The notes beneath the pieces were generated by a model. That model did not search any database. It had not been told where the DNA came from and saw only the letters and a list, made by a program, of their open reading frames with translations. From Humulus lupulus (Eukaryota; Streptophyta; Magnoliopsida; Rosales; Cannabaceae): a DNA stretch of 64,000 nt. The DNA lies in assembly GCF_963169125.1 (NCBI RefSeq), contig NC_084793.1, forward strand, positions 40,481,578-40,545,577, in the 5' to 3' direction. A program made the translations under genes and the position numbers. Shown in pieces: positions 34,022 through 45,288 of the stretch. Every line of letters starts with the position of its first letter. Positions within the stretch are counted from its first letter, which is position 1.

Positions 34022-35119
34022 GTGTTAAAATAATTTTGACTGCGGCTGATCACCTAGAACTATTTATTTAGAGAAACCAATAAACACATTTATTAACAAT
34101 TAAGGTTCTAAAACGATTTGTAAACATGTCACTATTTCTTTTTCTTTGCTAAGAACATGTAACTAATTATATATTGTATAGAATCTAATTTCAGATTTTA
34201 AGTTGTATATGGAAATTAAAATTTGTATTAACGATAAAACAAAATTTTTATAATTTATTTTTACATTTGTTATATTATTAATTCAATAATTTAACAAGTC
34301 TCATTTGGCAAAGTTTATGATTTTGCTTATACCTAAAAACATAAGATAAGATAAGTAACAATTTTGACTTATTTTTTATGTTTAGAGAACTATTATATAT
34401 AAGGATTTTTTTAATGAAAACTTCTTTAATTTTAAAGTGTTTGGATGTGAATAAAAAAATTCTTTTATGAGTACATAGGAATTAAAAAGGCTATTTAGGA
34501 TTTAATTTTGTAAGATTTGATTTGATATAATTTAAATTATTTTTAGTGTAGTGATTAATTTTAAATTTATTAATTTTCAATAAAAAAAAATAGTTTTTAA
34601 ATTATGCATGTGCCCCTAGCATATGACCAAGACACATCTACAAACACAAAGTCACTTCAGCATGTCGTTAACCATATTGGACAAAATTGGATAGAAGTCT
34701 CACTTTACAACACTATGAATAGTTTGAGGGAAATTTTTAACGGCCCGAAAAAAATCAGGGGGCACGATGATGTATAGGCGGAGGGCAAAAATCTTAAATA
34801 ATTATCCTAAGTTAGAAAATAACTTCTAAAAAAGACTTTTAAAAAAAAAAAAAAAACTAATCCTAACTTTTAAAAAATGACATTTTAAATTAAGAAATGA
34901 AATTTTATTTTATTTTATCCGAACACTGTTAAAAGTGTTTTTTTTTAATTCTAGAAACTAAAAGCATCTTAAAAAAAGCTAAGACAAATAAGGCTAAGTA
35001 CTTGATTATTAATTATTTAAAAGAAATTGACATGAAATAAAAATTATGTTTAACATTAATTTTAAAAAATTGAAAAAGTTAAACATTTATATTACATGCC
35101 CTACTTAAAATATATTTTA
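34022..35119. other. AT-rich intergenic stretch
   Basis: Nothing recognised. It has a poly-A run near 34841-34857 and no credible frame. Confidence 0.55.
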
Positions 35120-35499
35120 GGGTTGGTAACCATTTTGTACCCTGTATTTTTACAAAGTATCATTTTTGTATCATCTGTTTTCAATAATGCTCATATGATA
35201 CCCTGTATTTTAAAATAGTACATATTTAGTACCCTAAACTCAAATTTAATTAATAAAATTTTACCAATTTAATCAAACTGCTGTCAATTATATAAGTTCC
35301 AAATCTAAATTTAATTACTTAATTACATATAACTAATGACAGTTTGATCATATTGACAAAATTTTATCTATCAAATCTGAGTCTAGGGTATCAAATATGT
35401 ATAATTTTAAAATACATGGTACCATATGAGCATTATTGAAAACAGAGGTACCAAAATGATACTTTGCAAAAACATAGGGTACCAAATGAGTAAATTCTC
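35120..35499. mobile_element. Fold-back MITE, about 380 bp
   Basis: The left half (CATTTTGTACCCTGTATTTTTAC, then AAAGTATCATTTT, TCTGTTTTCAATAATGCTCATATG..) reappears as its complement in the right half (CATATGAGCATTATTGAAAACAGA..GTACCAAAATGATACTTTGC). Each arm is roughly 140 bases and they enclose an AT-rich centre. Such fold-backs are non-autonomous DNA elements. The exact ends and target duplication could not be settled. Confidence 0.8.
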
Positions 35500-36736
35500 T
35501 TTTAAGTATAGTTTTCATAAATGGGTCATTTTACATTACATAAATTATTTTAGTTTATCTATAATTTATAATATATTTAGGGCATGTTTAGAAAGTATCA
35601 TTGAATGGATAAGATTGGATTAAATAAATATAAGAGAAAAAACATAGGAAAATAAATAAATTTGATCAAATGCCTACAATAAATCAAGAGAAAACAAGTT
35701 AGACGTAAAGTTGTAATAATATTTTTCTTACCATTATTAAGATAAAATTATCATAAGTATTTTCTTAATTTTTTTATGACAATAAATTATATAGTAGGAA
35801 AACTATTTAGATTGTTAGACAAATTTTTTTAATATATATATATCTTCACTAATTATTATCCAATCATGTATACTCTATAACTTGATCTTAAATTATATTA
35901 TACTTATGACCTTTATACTTTGGTGGCATGAGCCACAAATCTGTGAGAATGTCGTTGTGTGATCAGTAGCTGCTCAGTTATATTGCTCATTAATTGGCCC
36001 TAGATTTTCTCTCATAAAACTCGTTGTTTCATATTCTCCATCTCTAGCTACCACGGTGGAGTTGTTTATTTTTCTTATTATATATGATTCATAATTCATG
36101 CCTTTTTTCAATAAAGTCGTTTTTATTTATAATTATGATTAGAAGACTGCATTGGAACGTCACTTGTCAATTAAGCCATCAACTCCAAAATCATGAAACA
36201 AAATCTAATTTTCATCAAATCTAGGGATAAATAGCTCCTGAAGTACATATTACTAATTAGCAAGAACCTGACGGTCATAATGGTAATAAATCTTTTCAAA
36301 TTAAAATTCAGAACATCCTAAAATAAACCTTGCGATTTTCTAACTAATAGGACCTCGATCAGTAAGGTTGTAGAGATAAAATTGAAGATGGGAATAATCA
36401 TATAACCATTAAAACACGACAACTAATAGTTAAGATTGAATTGCAGGGAGTTAATTTGGGTAATGCTATTTGCTTCATCACAGAGCATATCTTAAAGAAG
36501 TTCATCAAATTGTACTTGCTAAGAAAATAATTAGCAAGAACATGGATATAAAAAGTTTAATTATTTAATCCATTATTAACAGAAAATTAAAATGAAAATG
36601 GTCCTAATACAATTCATGATGAAGTGAACTGTACAGTCCATAGTATATGGAAGTGAAGCGCAATCTTAAAAATCTGATAGCCATGCACTCCCACAGTTAT
36701 TTCCCAAGACTTTCTGGGCTGATCGATCGAGTATAA
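35500..36736. other. 3' flank of the FLZ gene
   Basis: AT-rich sequence downstream of the FLZ stop codon. No other gene or defined repeat was recognised. Confidence 0.5.
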
Positions 36737-38131
36737 TTATATGGGACCCCACCAGTTCATCTTCTTCTTGTCTTGCAACACAGTTTCACAAAAGTGCTTG
36801 AACTCTTTTTTAAATTCTTCGTCATTGTTCATTACTTTTTCACGGCAGAAAGGGGTACAGAACGCACGAAAGTTTCTGCATTTAATATCAACAAGATTTT
36901 ATTTAGATACGTACACTCAATAAATTACACAGCAATCCCAATAACAAATATTCTTCTTATAATAAGATCATATACTACCTGTAGTCTACAAAAATGTCAT
37001 ATGGTTAATATTAAGACATTATTAACATTTCATCAAAAACTAAATCTACCTCTATTAGGGCAAGAAATTCCATATAATAGACTCACTAATAAATCCATTG
37101 GGGTTGTCTATTATTGGTGTGAGACACGATAGTGGTTTTCCAATCAACCATAGTTTTCAGACCAATCAACCATATATATATGTCCTTAGGATGTATGTAT
37201 TAATTGATGATATATTATGCTCTTTTATTAATGTTGTTTGTTAAATGTGTAGTTCAGACAAACATCTACATATTTTAATTTTAATTACAACAATTAACCA
37301 GAACAAACTCTAAACATTTAACAAGATCATCACTCTCGTTGAGCAAAATACAAGATATCATTAATACTCTCAATTTACTTTATCATCAGTTTTATGAGCC
37401 AAGATTAATACATTCAAAGAAAATTTTGTCTTAAAGGAATTACAAGACTTATATCATCAACTTATCGATAAGAAAAAACAATGCTTATCAAAATAGATCG
37501 CAATTTTTCTCCCAACTTACACAAATCGTATTCATTCAAATTCAAGATCTGAGGTTGCTTTAACCCTATATATTTTACTAACGCAGCATAATCAGGATAT
37601 ATTCTTTTTCTTTTCGATGGTAAAAATGTAACCGAAATTTTTTCCCATTTTCTTGGGTTTGAAAATTTTAATTTCTTCGAAGCCAAACAGACAGAACAAA
37701 ACTTGATAATCATCACGACACAATTCACAAAAAATAAATCATCTGCAAAAAACACTAACCGAATCCGTAACAAAACCTTACCTATACATGAAAACATGGT
37801 CACTCACGTCCATTTTCTTTTTGCAGTAGAAGCATTTATCAAGAAAATAATCACCATTCACCCTCGGGCCGCCGTCCTCGCTCAACGCTTCCAGCGGCGA
37901 TATCATCATAATCGGCGCCGGTCGGGACAAGCTGGAGGAATCCGATGTCACCGCCACTGACTGCTTGGAAGTGTTGTCGTCGGCCGAGATATTGGACGGA
38001 GCCAAATGCGAATCGATTCCGTCAACCGACGGCTCAGTAACCGAAGGTCCTCTCTTCTTGGACATCGGGTCAGCGCCGCCGTAGCTCGGCGACTGCTCAA
38101 TTCGAGATCGTTTGGCTCGCACTGGTGCCAT
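36737..38131 (-). CDS. FCS-like zinc finger (FLZ, DUF581) protein
   Basis: Two exons on the minus strand: 38131-37782 and 36875-36737, joined across a GT..AG intron (37781-36876) within the Arg codon of FMYR. The product is about 162 residues. The N-terminus is basic and Ser-rich (MAPVRAKRSR), then GDYFLDKCFYCKKKMDVSDHVFMYRN, FRAFC and PFCREKVM give the FLZ zinc finger with CX2C and CX3C pairs. The C-terminal tail is charged and ends NWWGPI. FLZ proteins are plant-specific adaptors that bind the energy-sensing kinase SnRK1; that role is from the family. Start, splice sites and stop are consistent and no damage is seen. It is the only host gene here that looks intact. Confidence 0.85.
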
Positions 38132-38280
38132 TGTTGTTGAGGGAAAGAGAGAGAAAGTTAGGGTTAAATTAATATGATTGCGAGAGTGAGAGTGGAGAGT
38201 GTACGGCCTAGTAAGGAAGGGAGTAGTTGGATTGTTCCAGAGTTAAATAGTGAGGTCTTCATGGAATCACGCACGTACGT

Positions 38281-38290
38281 TTTTATATAT
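38281..38290 (-). promoter_or_regulatory. TATA box of the FLZ gene
   Basis: ATATATAAAA on the minus strand lies about 150 bases before the FLZ start codon, a normal distance for a short plant leader. The leader near 38135-38165 is rich in AAAGAGAGAG/CTTTCTCTCTC. Confidence 0.5.
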
Positions 38291-38749
38291 ACAGTGTCTA
38301 ATTTACACCCACTTGTCCTTCCAACCAAAGTCTTAGTAGGCCTTCTTTCAAAAAAAAAATTAATAATAATAATAATAATACAGATTTTCTTCTTATCCAA
38401 ATTAAGTTATTTTTTGTCGGTATATATATCGTCAACGGTCAAAATAGATTTTACTTTTTAAAAAAAAAAAAAAAAACTTTATTGACAAAAATCGTTACGT
38501 ACAATCACAAGAAAAAATCTCACCAAGAAGAAAATGCATGTTTAAATTTGATGACCAAGTTTTTGATAACTGCAACACATTTCGTGTTTTTGATTTTGTT
38601 AAGTTTTTTTATTTTATATTTTCTTATTCCCTGAAAATTGACATTTATAGGTTTCTAATGAACTGTGTATTTTTTTATGCTAAAAAAAGGAAAGAACTGT
38701 TGTATTTTTTTTAATCTTATAACTAAAAAGAATATTTTTAAAAACGACG

Positions 38750-38900
38750 TGAAATGTATTATACAATGTGAGACCGTAAGTTCATCGGTTTATAACGAAG
38801 TGATATAATTATTCGACCGGTTTATGATGAACTGCTACAATTATGTGATCGGTTTTTAAATAACGAACTAATATAATTATTTGTTCTGTTAATTTATTAT
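38750..38900. repeat. Three degenerate copies of a 32-40-base repeat
   Basis: CGGTTTATAACGAAGTGATATAATTATTCGAC, then CGGTTTATGATGAACTGCTACAATTAT and CGGTTTTTAAATAACGAACTAATATAATTAT follow one another. This is the sequence into which the copia element at 39005 later inserted nearby. Around it (38300-39004) there is only AT-rich spacer. Confidence 0.5.
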
Positions 38901-39004
38901 AACAAAATAATATGGTTAAGCTATTCGTTTATGAATATTTGCAACGAAACTACTCAAATTATTATGTTTGTAGCACTTAAGTATCCAAGTTATTTTTATG
39001 TTTC

Positions 39005-39238
39005 TAAAGAGCTTTATAATTTAAACAAGATTGTATAACAAATCTTAAGCTGAATATTGGAACGAAAAGCTTAACCTCAAGATGAGATTAAGTGATTTAT
39101 TTATAGAGGAGTAATTACATAGAATGAAGTTGTTACAGCAAGAAAACTAACAAGAATGTTGTTAAAAGAATCACAAAAATCAGTTAGAAACTAACATGGG
39201 TTGCAACTAACTAACCAACCTAACTGTATTGGTTATTA
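39005..39238 (-). repeat. 3' LTR of the copia element
   Basis: 234 bases; the partner copy is at 43665-43898. The purine tract TTTGAGGGAGGA (minus strand, 39239-39250) that primes plus-strand synthesis sits directly before it. Confidence 0.9.
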
Positions 39239-41403
39239 TCCTCCCTCAAACGAAAGGGTGTAGACACCACTTTCAGTTTGATTTTGAGATAGTGAAACCT
39301 ATCAATTGGCAAAGACTTGGTGAGAACATCCGCCACTTGATCAATGGAAGGGACATATCGAATAGAGAGCTGCTGTGCTAAGATCTGATCACGAACAAAA
39401 TGCATATCTATCTCAATATGATTGCAACGAGCATGGAAAACAGGATTAGTTGCAAGAGCAGCTACTCCTTGATTATCAACCCATAGAACAGGGACATCAT
39501 CAAGCTTGATTTGTAGCTCGGATAGAAGTGAAGTAAGCCATTTGATTTCTGAAGCAGCATTCGCCAGCGCCCTAAACTCACTCTCAGTACTTGAACGTGC
39601 GACAACTTGTTGTTTCTTGGCAGACCATGATATGAGATTACCACCCAAAAACATGGCATATCCTCTAGTCGACCTACGGTCATTAGGGCAACTTGCCCAG
39701 TCAGCGTCAGAATAGCCATATAAGGACATAGTGAGCGCAGGCTTAAGGAGAAGGCCCTCTGAGATAGTGCCTTTGAGATATCTAAGAAGATGTTTAGTAG
39801 CTTCCCAATGTACAACTGTAGAAGCATGTATAAACTGACCCAGTTTATTTATAATAAATGAAACATCTGGTCTAGTGAAAGTTAAGTGCTGGGGAGCTCC
39901 AAGTGTACTCCTGTACAGAGAAACATCTTCAAAGGGTGTCCCTTCAGTCAGTGAAAGTTTTTGAGCTGAGCTTGTAGGACTGGAGCTGGGTTTAGCACCT
40001 TCCAAATGTAATTTCAATAATAGGTCAATAATGTACTTAGATTGGGAAAGGTACATACCAACATAATTTTGATAGATCTCCACTCCTAGTAAGTAATGCA
40101 CTGATCCTAAATCTTTGAGTGAAAATTGAGAGTTCAAATCAGAGATAAGCTGCTGAACTAGGAGCTTGTTTGGACCAGTAATCAAAAGATCATCAACATA
40201 GACAAGTAAAAGAACGAGATGAGCTCCTGGACCATAGATAAAAAGGGAAGTATCAGATTTTGACTGGTAAAAGCCCCATTGAAACAATGTCTGCTTAAGC
40301 TTCTCATTCCATGCTCGTGGAGCCTGCTTCAGACCATATAAGGCTTTGTTTAATCGACACACATAGTGAGGATTGGATGCATCTTCAAATCCAGTAGGTT
40401 GTTGCATATAGACCAACTCATTGAGAGAACCATTGAGAAAGGCATTGCTTACATCTAACTGTTTGACATCCCAGTTAAATGGAACTGCAAGAGTAAGCAC
40501 CATGCGAACTGTGGCAGGTTTAATAACAGGACTAAAGGTCTCTTCATAGTCTATTCCAGGCGTCTGTAAATATCCCTTAGCTACCAATCTGGATTTGAAT
40601 CTGTCAAGTGTCCCATCAGCTTTTAATTTGACTCTAAAGACCCATTTGTTGGTGAGGACATTCATATCAGGTGTAGCAGGAACTAATGCCCATGTACCTT
40701 GCTTTTGGAGGGCATCAAACTCTTCCTTCATAGAAGCATACCAACGGGGATCCTTAAGAGAACTTTTAACTGATGAGGGTTCTGTAGGGAGAAGAGATTC
40801 AGGCAGCTTGTGTTTGGTTGCCAAAAAAGATTTAGGCTTGTATATGCCTCGCTGAGAACGAGTTGTCATGGAGTGAGTGCGAGTGACATTAGGTGGAGGA
40901 GGTATTTCCACACTTTCAGAGAGAAGAGGTGAAGCAGCAGCCATATCTTGAACCCGAGTAGAAGGAGGTTGGACACCAATTGAGAGTGATGTTGTAATAT
41001 CAGTGTGTGGAGCAGGAGGAACTTCAGGTGGGACAAGTGTAGCAGTTGTAGATGGTGATGTAGAGGCAGAGAGTGTGGGAGACATCACAGTCGAAGGTGG
41101 CACAGTAGAAGAGCACAAATTAGAAGTATCATGAACTGGTGTAGTTGAAAATTGAGCAGTAGGAAAGGAGTGAGTTATGGAAGGAGGTACCTGAGTAGAT
41201 ACATTAGGTGATAATGGTGAGAAATGAGTCTCATTAAAGACTACATTTCTAGCAATGAAGATTCTTCCCGCAGGATTCTCACAAATATAGCCTTTATGTT
41301 GTGGAGAGTATCCTAAGAACAAGCATGGTTCAGACCGAAAACTTAACTTGTAATTGTTATAGGGCCTGAGGTGAGGAAAATAGGTACAACCAAAAGGTTT
41401 CAT
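39220..41403 (-). pseudogene. pol: Copia reverse transcriptase and RNase H
   Basis: One long open frame of 727 codons; the same frame stays open up to about 41498, so the ATG at 41403 is internal. It begins with the integrase C-terminal part ([28 protein letters not shown]) and a Ser/Thr/Pro-rich spacer. Reverse transcriptase follows ([30 protein letters not shown], catalytic YVDDLLITG), then RNase H ([52 protein letters not shown]). It is intact in itself but cut off from gag by upstream stops. Confidence 0.92.
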
Positions 41404-41499
41404 GAAGTGATAATCCGGTTGCTTTTTGAATAAACACTCATATGGACTCTGATTTTCAAGAACAGGGGTAGGAAGTCGATTGAGGGAATAAACACCACA

Positions 41500-42315
41500 C
41501 TAAAATGCATGCCACCAGTAGGTAAAATTAAGTCCAGAATGAGCCAAAAGAGTGAGTCTAGTTTCTGTGATATGGCGATGTTTTCTATCTGCCCTGCCAT
41601 GTTGTTCATGCGTGTAAAGACATGTATGTTGGAACTTAATTCCCTGATCCTGCAAAAAGCTTTTAAACACTTGGTACTCACCACCCCAGTCAGCCTGAAC
41701 ACTTTTAATTGGTAAAGAAAATTGTTTCTCAACAAGGCTTTTAAACTGAACAAATATATTAAGTGCTTGAGACTTGAGAGTTAAAGGAAAAATCCATGTG
41801 AACCTGCTATAATCATCAATAAAATGAATGTAGTATCTAAAACCATCTTTAGATGGGGTGTGTGAAGGACCCCAAACATCAGTGTGAATTAATTCTAATG
41901 GCTGAGTAGCTCGACTAGAAGAGAGGGGAAAAGGATGCTTATGGCTTTTACCCATTTGACAACAATCACAGAATTTTAAAGTCTTTAATGAACCGGAGTG
42001 AGGAATTTGGGACAGAATTTTGCTCAAAACTTTTGGGGAGGGATGTCCTAATTTCATATGCCAAGAATTAACATCAGTATGAGCATTAGAAATAAAAGCT
42101 TTTGGTTGAAGATCAGGAACAGAAGCAGTAAAATCTTTATTGATATCAGTTGAAGTACAAACATAATGTTTACAAGCATAGTTACAAGAAGAACTAGAAA
42201 ATGAATGAGAAGAGTGTACATTGGTAGAAAGCTGAGAGGGACAAATATTAGACACAGTAGCTAAATGACACTGAAGGGCTGGCAGAGAGGAGCTGGTGGC
42301 ATCATCCCCAAGCAT
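41500..42315 (-). pseudogene. int: Copia integrase
   Basis: Contains the zinc-binding H..H..C..C segment (WHMKLGHPS.., KFCDCCQMGKSHKHPFP) and the catalytic core HTDVWGPS, FIDDYSRFTWIFPL and QADWGGEY. Integrase joins element DNA to the host chromosome. The third catalytic residue, normally Glu in the A-E-R-K-H-R-H phrase, is Asp here (ADRKHRH). A TAG stop replaces a codon after WWHAF. The stretch 42316-42487 between protease and integrase is broken by frame changes. Confidence 0.85.
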
Positions 42316-42487
42316 GTATAGACCATTTCTAACTCTTCCCTTGAGTAAGACAGTCCCCTAGTCCTTGTCCACGTAAAATTGAATTTAAGTGTAAAGATGA
42401 AGCAGAAGTAGATGGAAGAGTAGCCTTGCCTATGTGAGAAATTAACAATTTCTTACCATTACCAACAGCAAGTGCTTCAGAACCATT

Positions 42488-43636
42488 TTAAGGGGTAGTC
42501 GATTCAAGAGTGTCCATACCAAAAGCAACATGATTCGTGGCCCCTGTGTTAGTATACCACATGTGATCAACTCCAAAATCAGGTACTGAACTAGAGACAT
42601 AGGCTTCAGGATCACTAATATCAACTCCTTCACTGTCACGTTCAGTGAGATAAGCTTTGGCCTGAGAAGTAGTGTTCTTTGGAGTGATGAAGCCTCTATC
42701 AAATCTATAGTGACAGATGGATGCAGTGTGGCCAATCTTGAGACAAAGTTGACAAACAGGTTGTGTGGATTGCTGAGGAGGATGAGGAAATGGTCGAGCA
42801 GATGACCTTGTGAAGTTAGAAGAAGTCCTGTAACCATTAGAAGACATGTTTCTGGAGGCACCAAATGTAAGATTGGCAGCCATCTTGGACGAGAGATCAG
42901 CAACAGAGTGATGACGCTCAAGACGACATTCATGAGCCATGAGAAGGGCCTGAATTTCTTCAAGATTTTTTGTTTCACTACTGGAAGTAATTCCATAAAC
43001 CACAGGGTCATAGTCGGGTCCAAGACCATTGAGCAATTGGAGCTCAAGATCTTGATCACTAATTGTACACCCAGCAATGGCAAGACTATCACAGAGAGAT
43101 TTAATTTTGTCAACATATTCAGAGATGGAAAAATTACCTTTCTGAATATTGGACAATTGACCCTTCAATTGTAGTAAACGAGCTTTAGATTGGCCTGAAA
43201 ACTTTTGCTCCAGAGCACGCCAAACATCATAGGAGGTGGAATAGGTTGCTACGGTTCCAAGAATTCCTTCAGACATAGAAGACCTGAGCCAAGAAAGAAG
43301 CAACTGGTCACATCTCTTCCACTTGCGGTATTCAGGATTTGCATCACCATTAACCAGCTTCTCCGGAGGAGAAACATTGCTGAAGAGGAGTTCATCAAGA
43401 TCATGTCCTATAATAGTGGGTACCACCTGAGATTTCCAAGCAAGAAAGTTAATTTTATCAAGTTTAAGAGATAAAGAAGAAGTAAGAGAATTAGAAAAGG
43501 GATTCCATGGCAAAGAAGTCATGGAAGAGGTGCTGGCAGGAGAAGCAAGAGCTTGAGCAATAGCTGGAGGATCAGAGTTCGCCGGAGGCGTATTGACAGT
43601 AGGAACTGATTGAGGATCAGATGAAGAAGAATCCAT
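42488..43636 (-). pseudogene. gag: Copia gag and start of protease
   Basis: 382 codons from MDSSSSDPQS. Residues about 50-230 form the copia gag domain (LDKINFLAWKSQVVPTI.., YDVWRALEQKFSGQSKARLLQLKGQL, ELQLLNGLGPDYDPVV). A CCHC zinc knuckle C-Q-L-C-L-K-I-G-H-T-A-S-I-C follows, used in RNA packaging. The frame then enters the protease at WYTNTGATNHV, where the catalytic Asp of the usual D-S/T-G is Asn. A TAA stop follows soon after (STTP), cutting protease and the rest of pol from gag. Confidence 0.9.
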
Positions 43637-43651
43637 GGACGTTAGTCAGAT

Positions 43652-43664
43652 GGTTGTGATACCA
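43652..43664 (-). promoter_or_regulatory. Primer-binding site of the copia element
   Basis: TGGTATCACAACC on the minus strand begins directly after the 5' LTR. Its first eight bases match the usual initiator-Met tRNA primer site TGGTATCAGAGC. Confidence 0.8.
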
Positions 43665-43898
43665 TAAAGAGCTTCGTAATTTGAACAAGATTGTATAACA
43701 AATCTTAAGCTGAATATTGGAACGAAAAACTTAACCTCAAGATGAGATTAAGTGATTTATTTATAGAGGAGTAATTACATAGAATGAAGTTGTTACAATA
43801 AGAAAACTAACAAGAATTTTGTTAAAAGAATTAGAAAAATCAGTTAGAAACTAACATGGGCTGCAACTAACTAACCAACCTAATTGTATTGGTTATTA
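43665..43898 (-). repeat. 5' LTR of the copia element
   Basis: 234 bases, about 11 substitutions from the other LTR and no length difference. The primer-binding site follows without a gap. Confidence 0.9.
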
Positions 43899-43965
43899 GT
43901 TTCGTCGTTAAGTCCGCCTACATGGTGTGAAATTTTCTTATAACTTAGGTATTTTCACCACTAAT

Positions 43966-44198
43966 TGTTAGAGCGAACGGATAGTAGTTGCTACTCTGAT
44001 AATTCAGTTGTCATTAGTTGATTGCATTAGTTGATTCTTTGGGTTTAGTTGTATTTTAGTTGAGTCTGTTACAACTTTGCAACTCACTTTGTAACTGATT
44101 TCATATTTGTACGTACACATATATAATCTTGTGCTCAGCTCATTCAATAATCGATCAAGATCTTTTTCTCATTATCGTTTAATCCTACTACTCTCACA
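43966..44198 (+). repeat. 5' LTR of the second copia element
   Basis: 233 bases, TGTTAGAGCG to CTCTCACA, directly before the primer site. The ends are ordinary TG..CA, unlike the neighbour. A TATA-like ACATATATAAT lies near 44116. Confidence 0.8.
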
Positions 44199-44211
44199 TG
44201 GTATCAGAACC
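44199..44211 (+). promoter_or_regulatory. Primer-binding site of the second copia element
   Basis: TGGTATCAGAACC, matching the initiator-Met tRNA primer site at its first ten bases. Confidence 0.85.
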
Positions 44212-44256
44212 ACCTTGATTTTTTTTTTCTCTCCTTCGATATTCGTTTAATTCGTC

Positions 44257-45288
44257 CATGGCGTCTTAAACCACTGAATCAACTTCTCCTACAAATTCCA
44301 CCACTGCTACTGCCTCATCCTTCACTCCAGTCATCTTTAATCACAAGATCTCTGTGAAACTTGATGAGAACAATTTTCTTCTTTGGAGGCCCCAAGTTTG
44401 GTCTGCATTATTCGGCATCACCTAGATGATTACATCTCTGAAGTTGCCACACCACCAAGAAAATTCCTCACCGATGTTGATGCACAAGCTGGAATCATAT
44501 CAATCCTCTTCACAAACAATGGGTGAAACAAGACCAATTACTACATTCTTGGTTGCTATCTTCTATGTCCGAGAGTATCCTCACCAGAGTTGTAGGGAAT
44601 TCTACCTCAGCTGAAATCTGGAAAACTCTAGATGTGTATTTTACAACACAAACCACAACCAAGATTGAAAAATTCCACATACAGTTGCAGAATCTCAAGA
44701 GAGGGGGTTTATCAATCAATGACTACTTGCTGCGGATCAAACTTTGGTTGACCGATTGGGATCTGTTGGCCACACTGTCACAGTGAAAGAACATGTTGCT
44801 GGAATCTTCAAGGGGTTACCACCTGAATATGACATTTTCGTCATTTCCGTAAATTCAAGAAATCAGCCCTATTCCGTTTCTGAAATTGTTCTCTTCTTCT
44901 TGCTCAAGAGCATCGCATGGAGTCTCACCATAAATATTTGGATGTAGTTAATCTTGCCACACACAGAGGCACTCAACCAAAGACCCAGCCCCTTCTTAAT
45001 CGTGATTATCGCCAGCCACCATCTACTACTCATTCTCAAGTTCATGGAGGAGGTCATGGCTCTTGGAACCCTTATGCTGGAAACTCTCGAACCCCACAGT
45101 CCAATGGTATAAGAAAATTTTCTTCTCCCAATCTCAATACCTCTGCTTCACGACCAGTGTGCCAACTCTGTTCCAGGCCTAACCATATTGCTTCCTGTTG
45201 TTACCAGCGCTTCAACACTAACTTTCCAGGTGTAGGAGCTGCTACAATTGATAAACACGTGGCCAATATTGCTACCTCCAAACAGTGA
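44257..45288 (+). pseudogene. gag: Copia gag (second element)
   Basis: The start ATGGCGTCT is followed at once by TAA. After that, gag phrases are spread over three frames: LDENNFLLWRPQVWSA, then QDQLLHSWLLSSMSESILTRV.. and IQLQNLKRGGLSINDYLL, GHTVTVKEHVAGIFKGLPPEYD, and a zinc knuckle C-Q-L-C-S-R-P-N-H-I-A-S-C-C. Several frame changes (near 44420, 44750 and 44890) and the early stop show it is dead. Confidence 0.85.

Larger units (their letters stand above)
39005..43898 (-). mobile_element. Complete copia retrotransposon with TA..TA LTR ends
   Basis: Two 234-bp LTRs (39005-39238 and 43665-43898) enclose gag, protease, integrase, reverse transcriptase and RNase H in copia order on the minus strand. 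GTTTC flanks both sides (39000-39004 and 43899-43903). The LTRs begin TAATAACC and end GCTCTTTA instead of TG..CA. I count about 11 differences between the LTRs, so the insertion is not very recent. Several stops and a changed protease active site show that the copy is dead. Confidence 0.92.

Noticed and set aside
35111..35508. A 9-bp target duplication around the fold-back MITE
   Set aside because: Candidate flanks TATATTTTA and TTTTAAGTA do not agree well enough.
37462..37803. A 113-codon minus-strand frame as a separate gene
   Set aside because: It overlaps the end of FLZ exon 1 and reads on through the intron.
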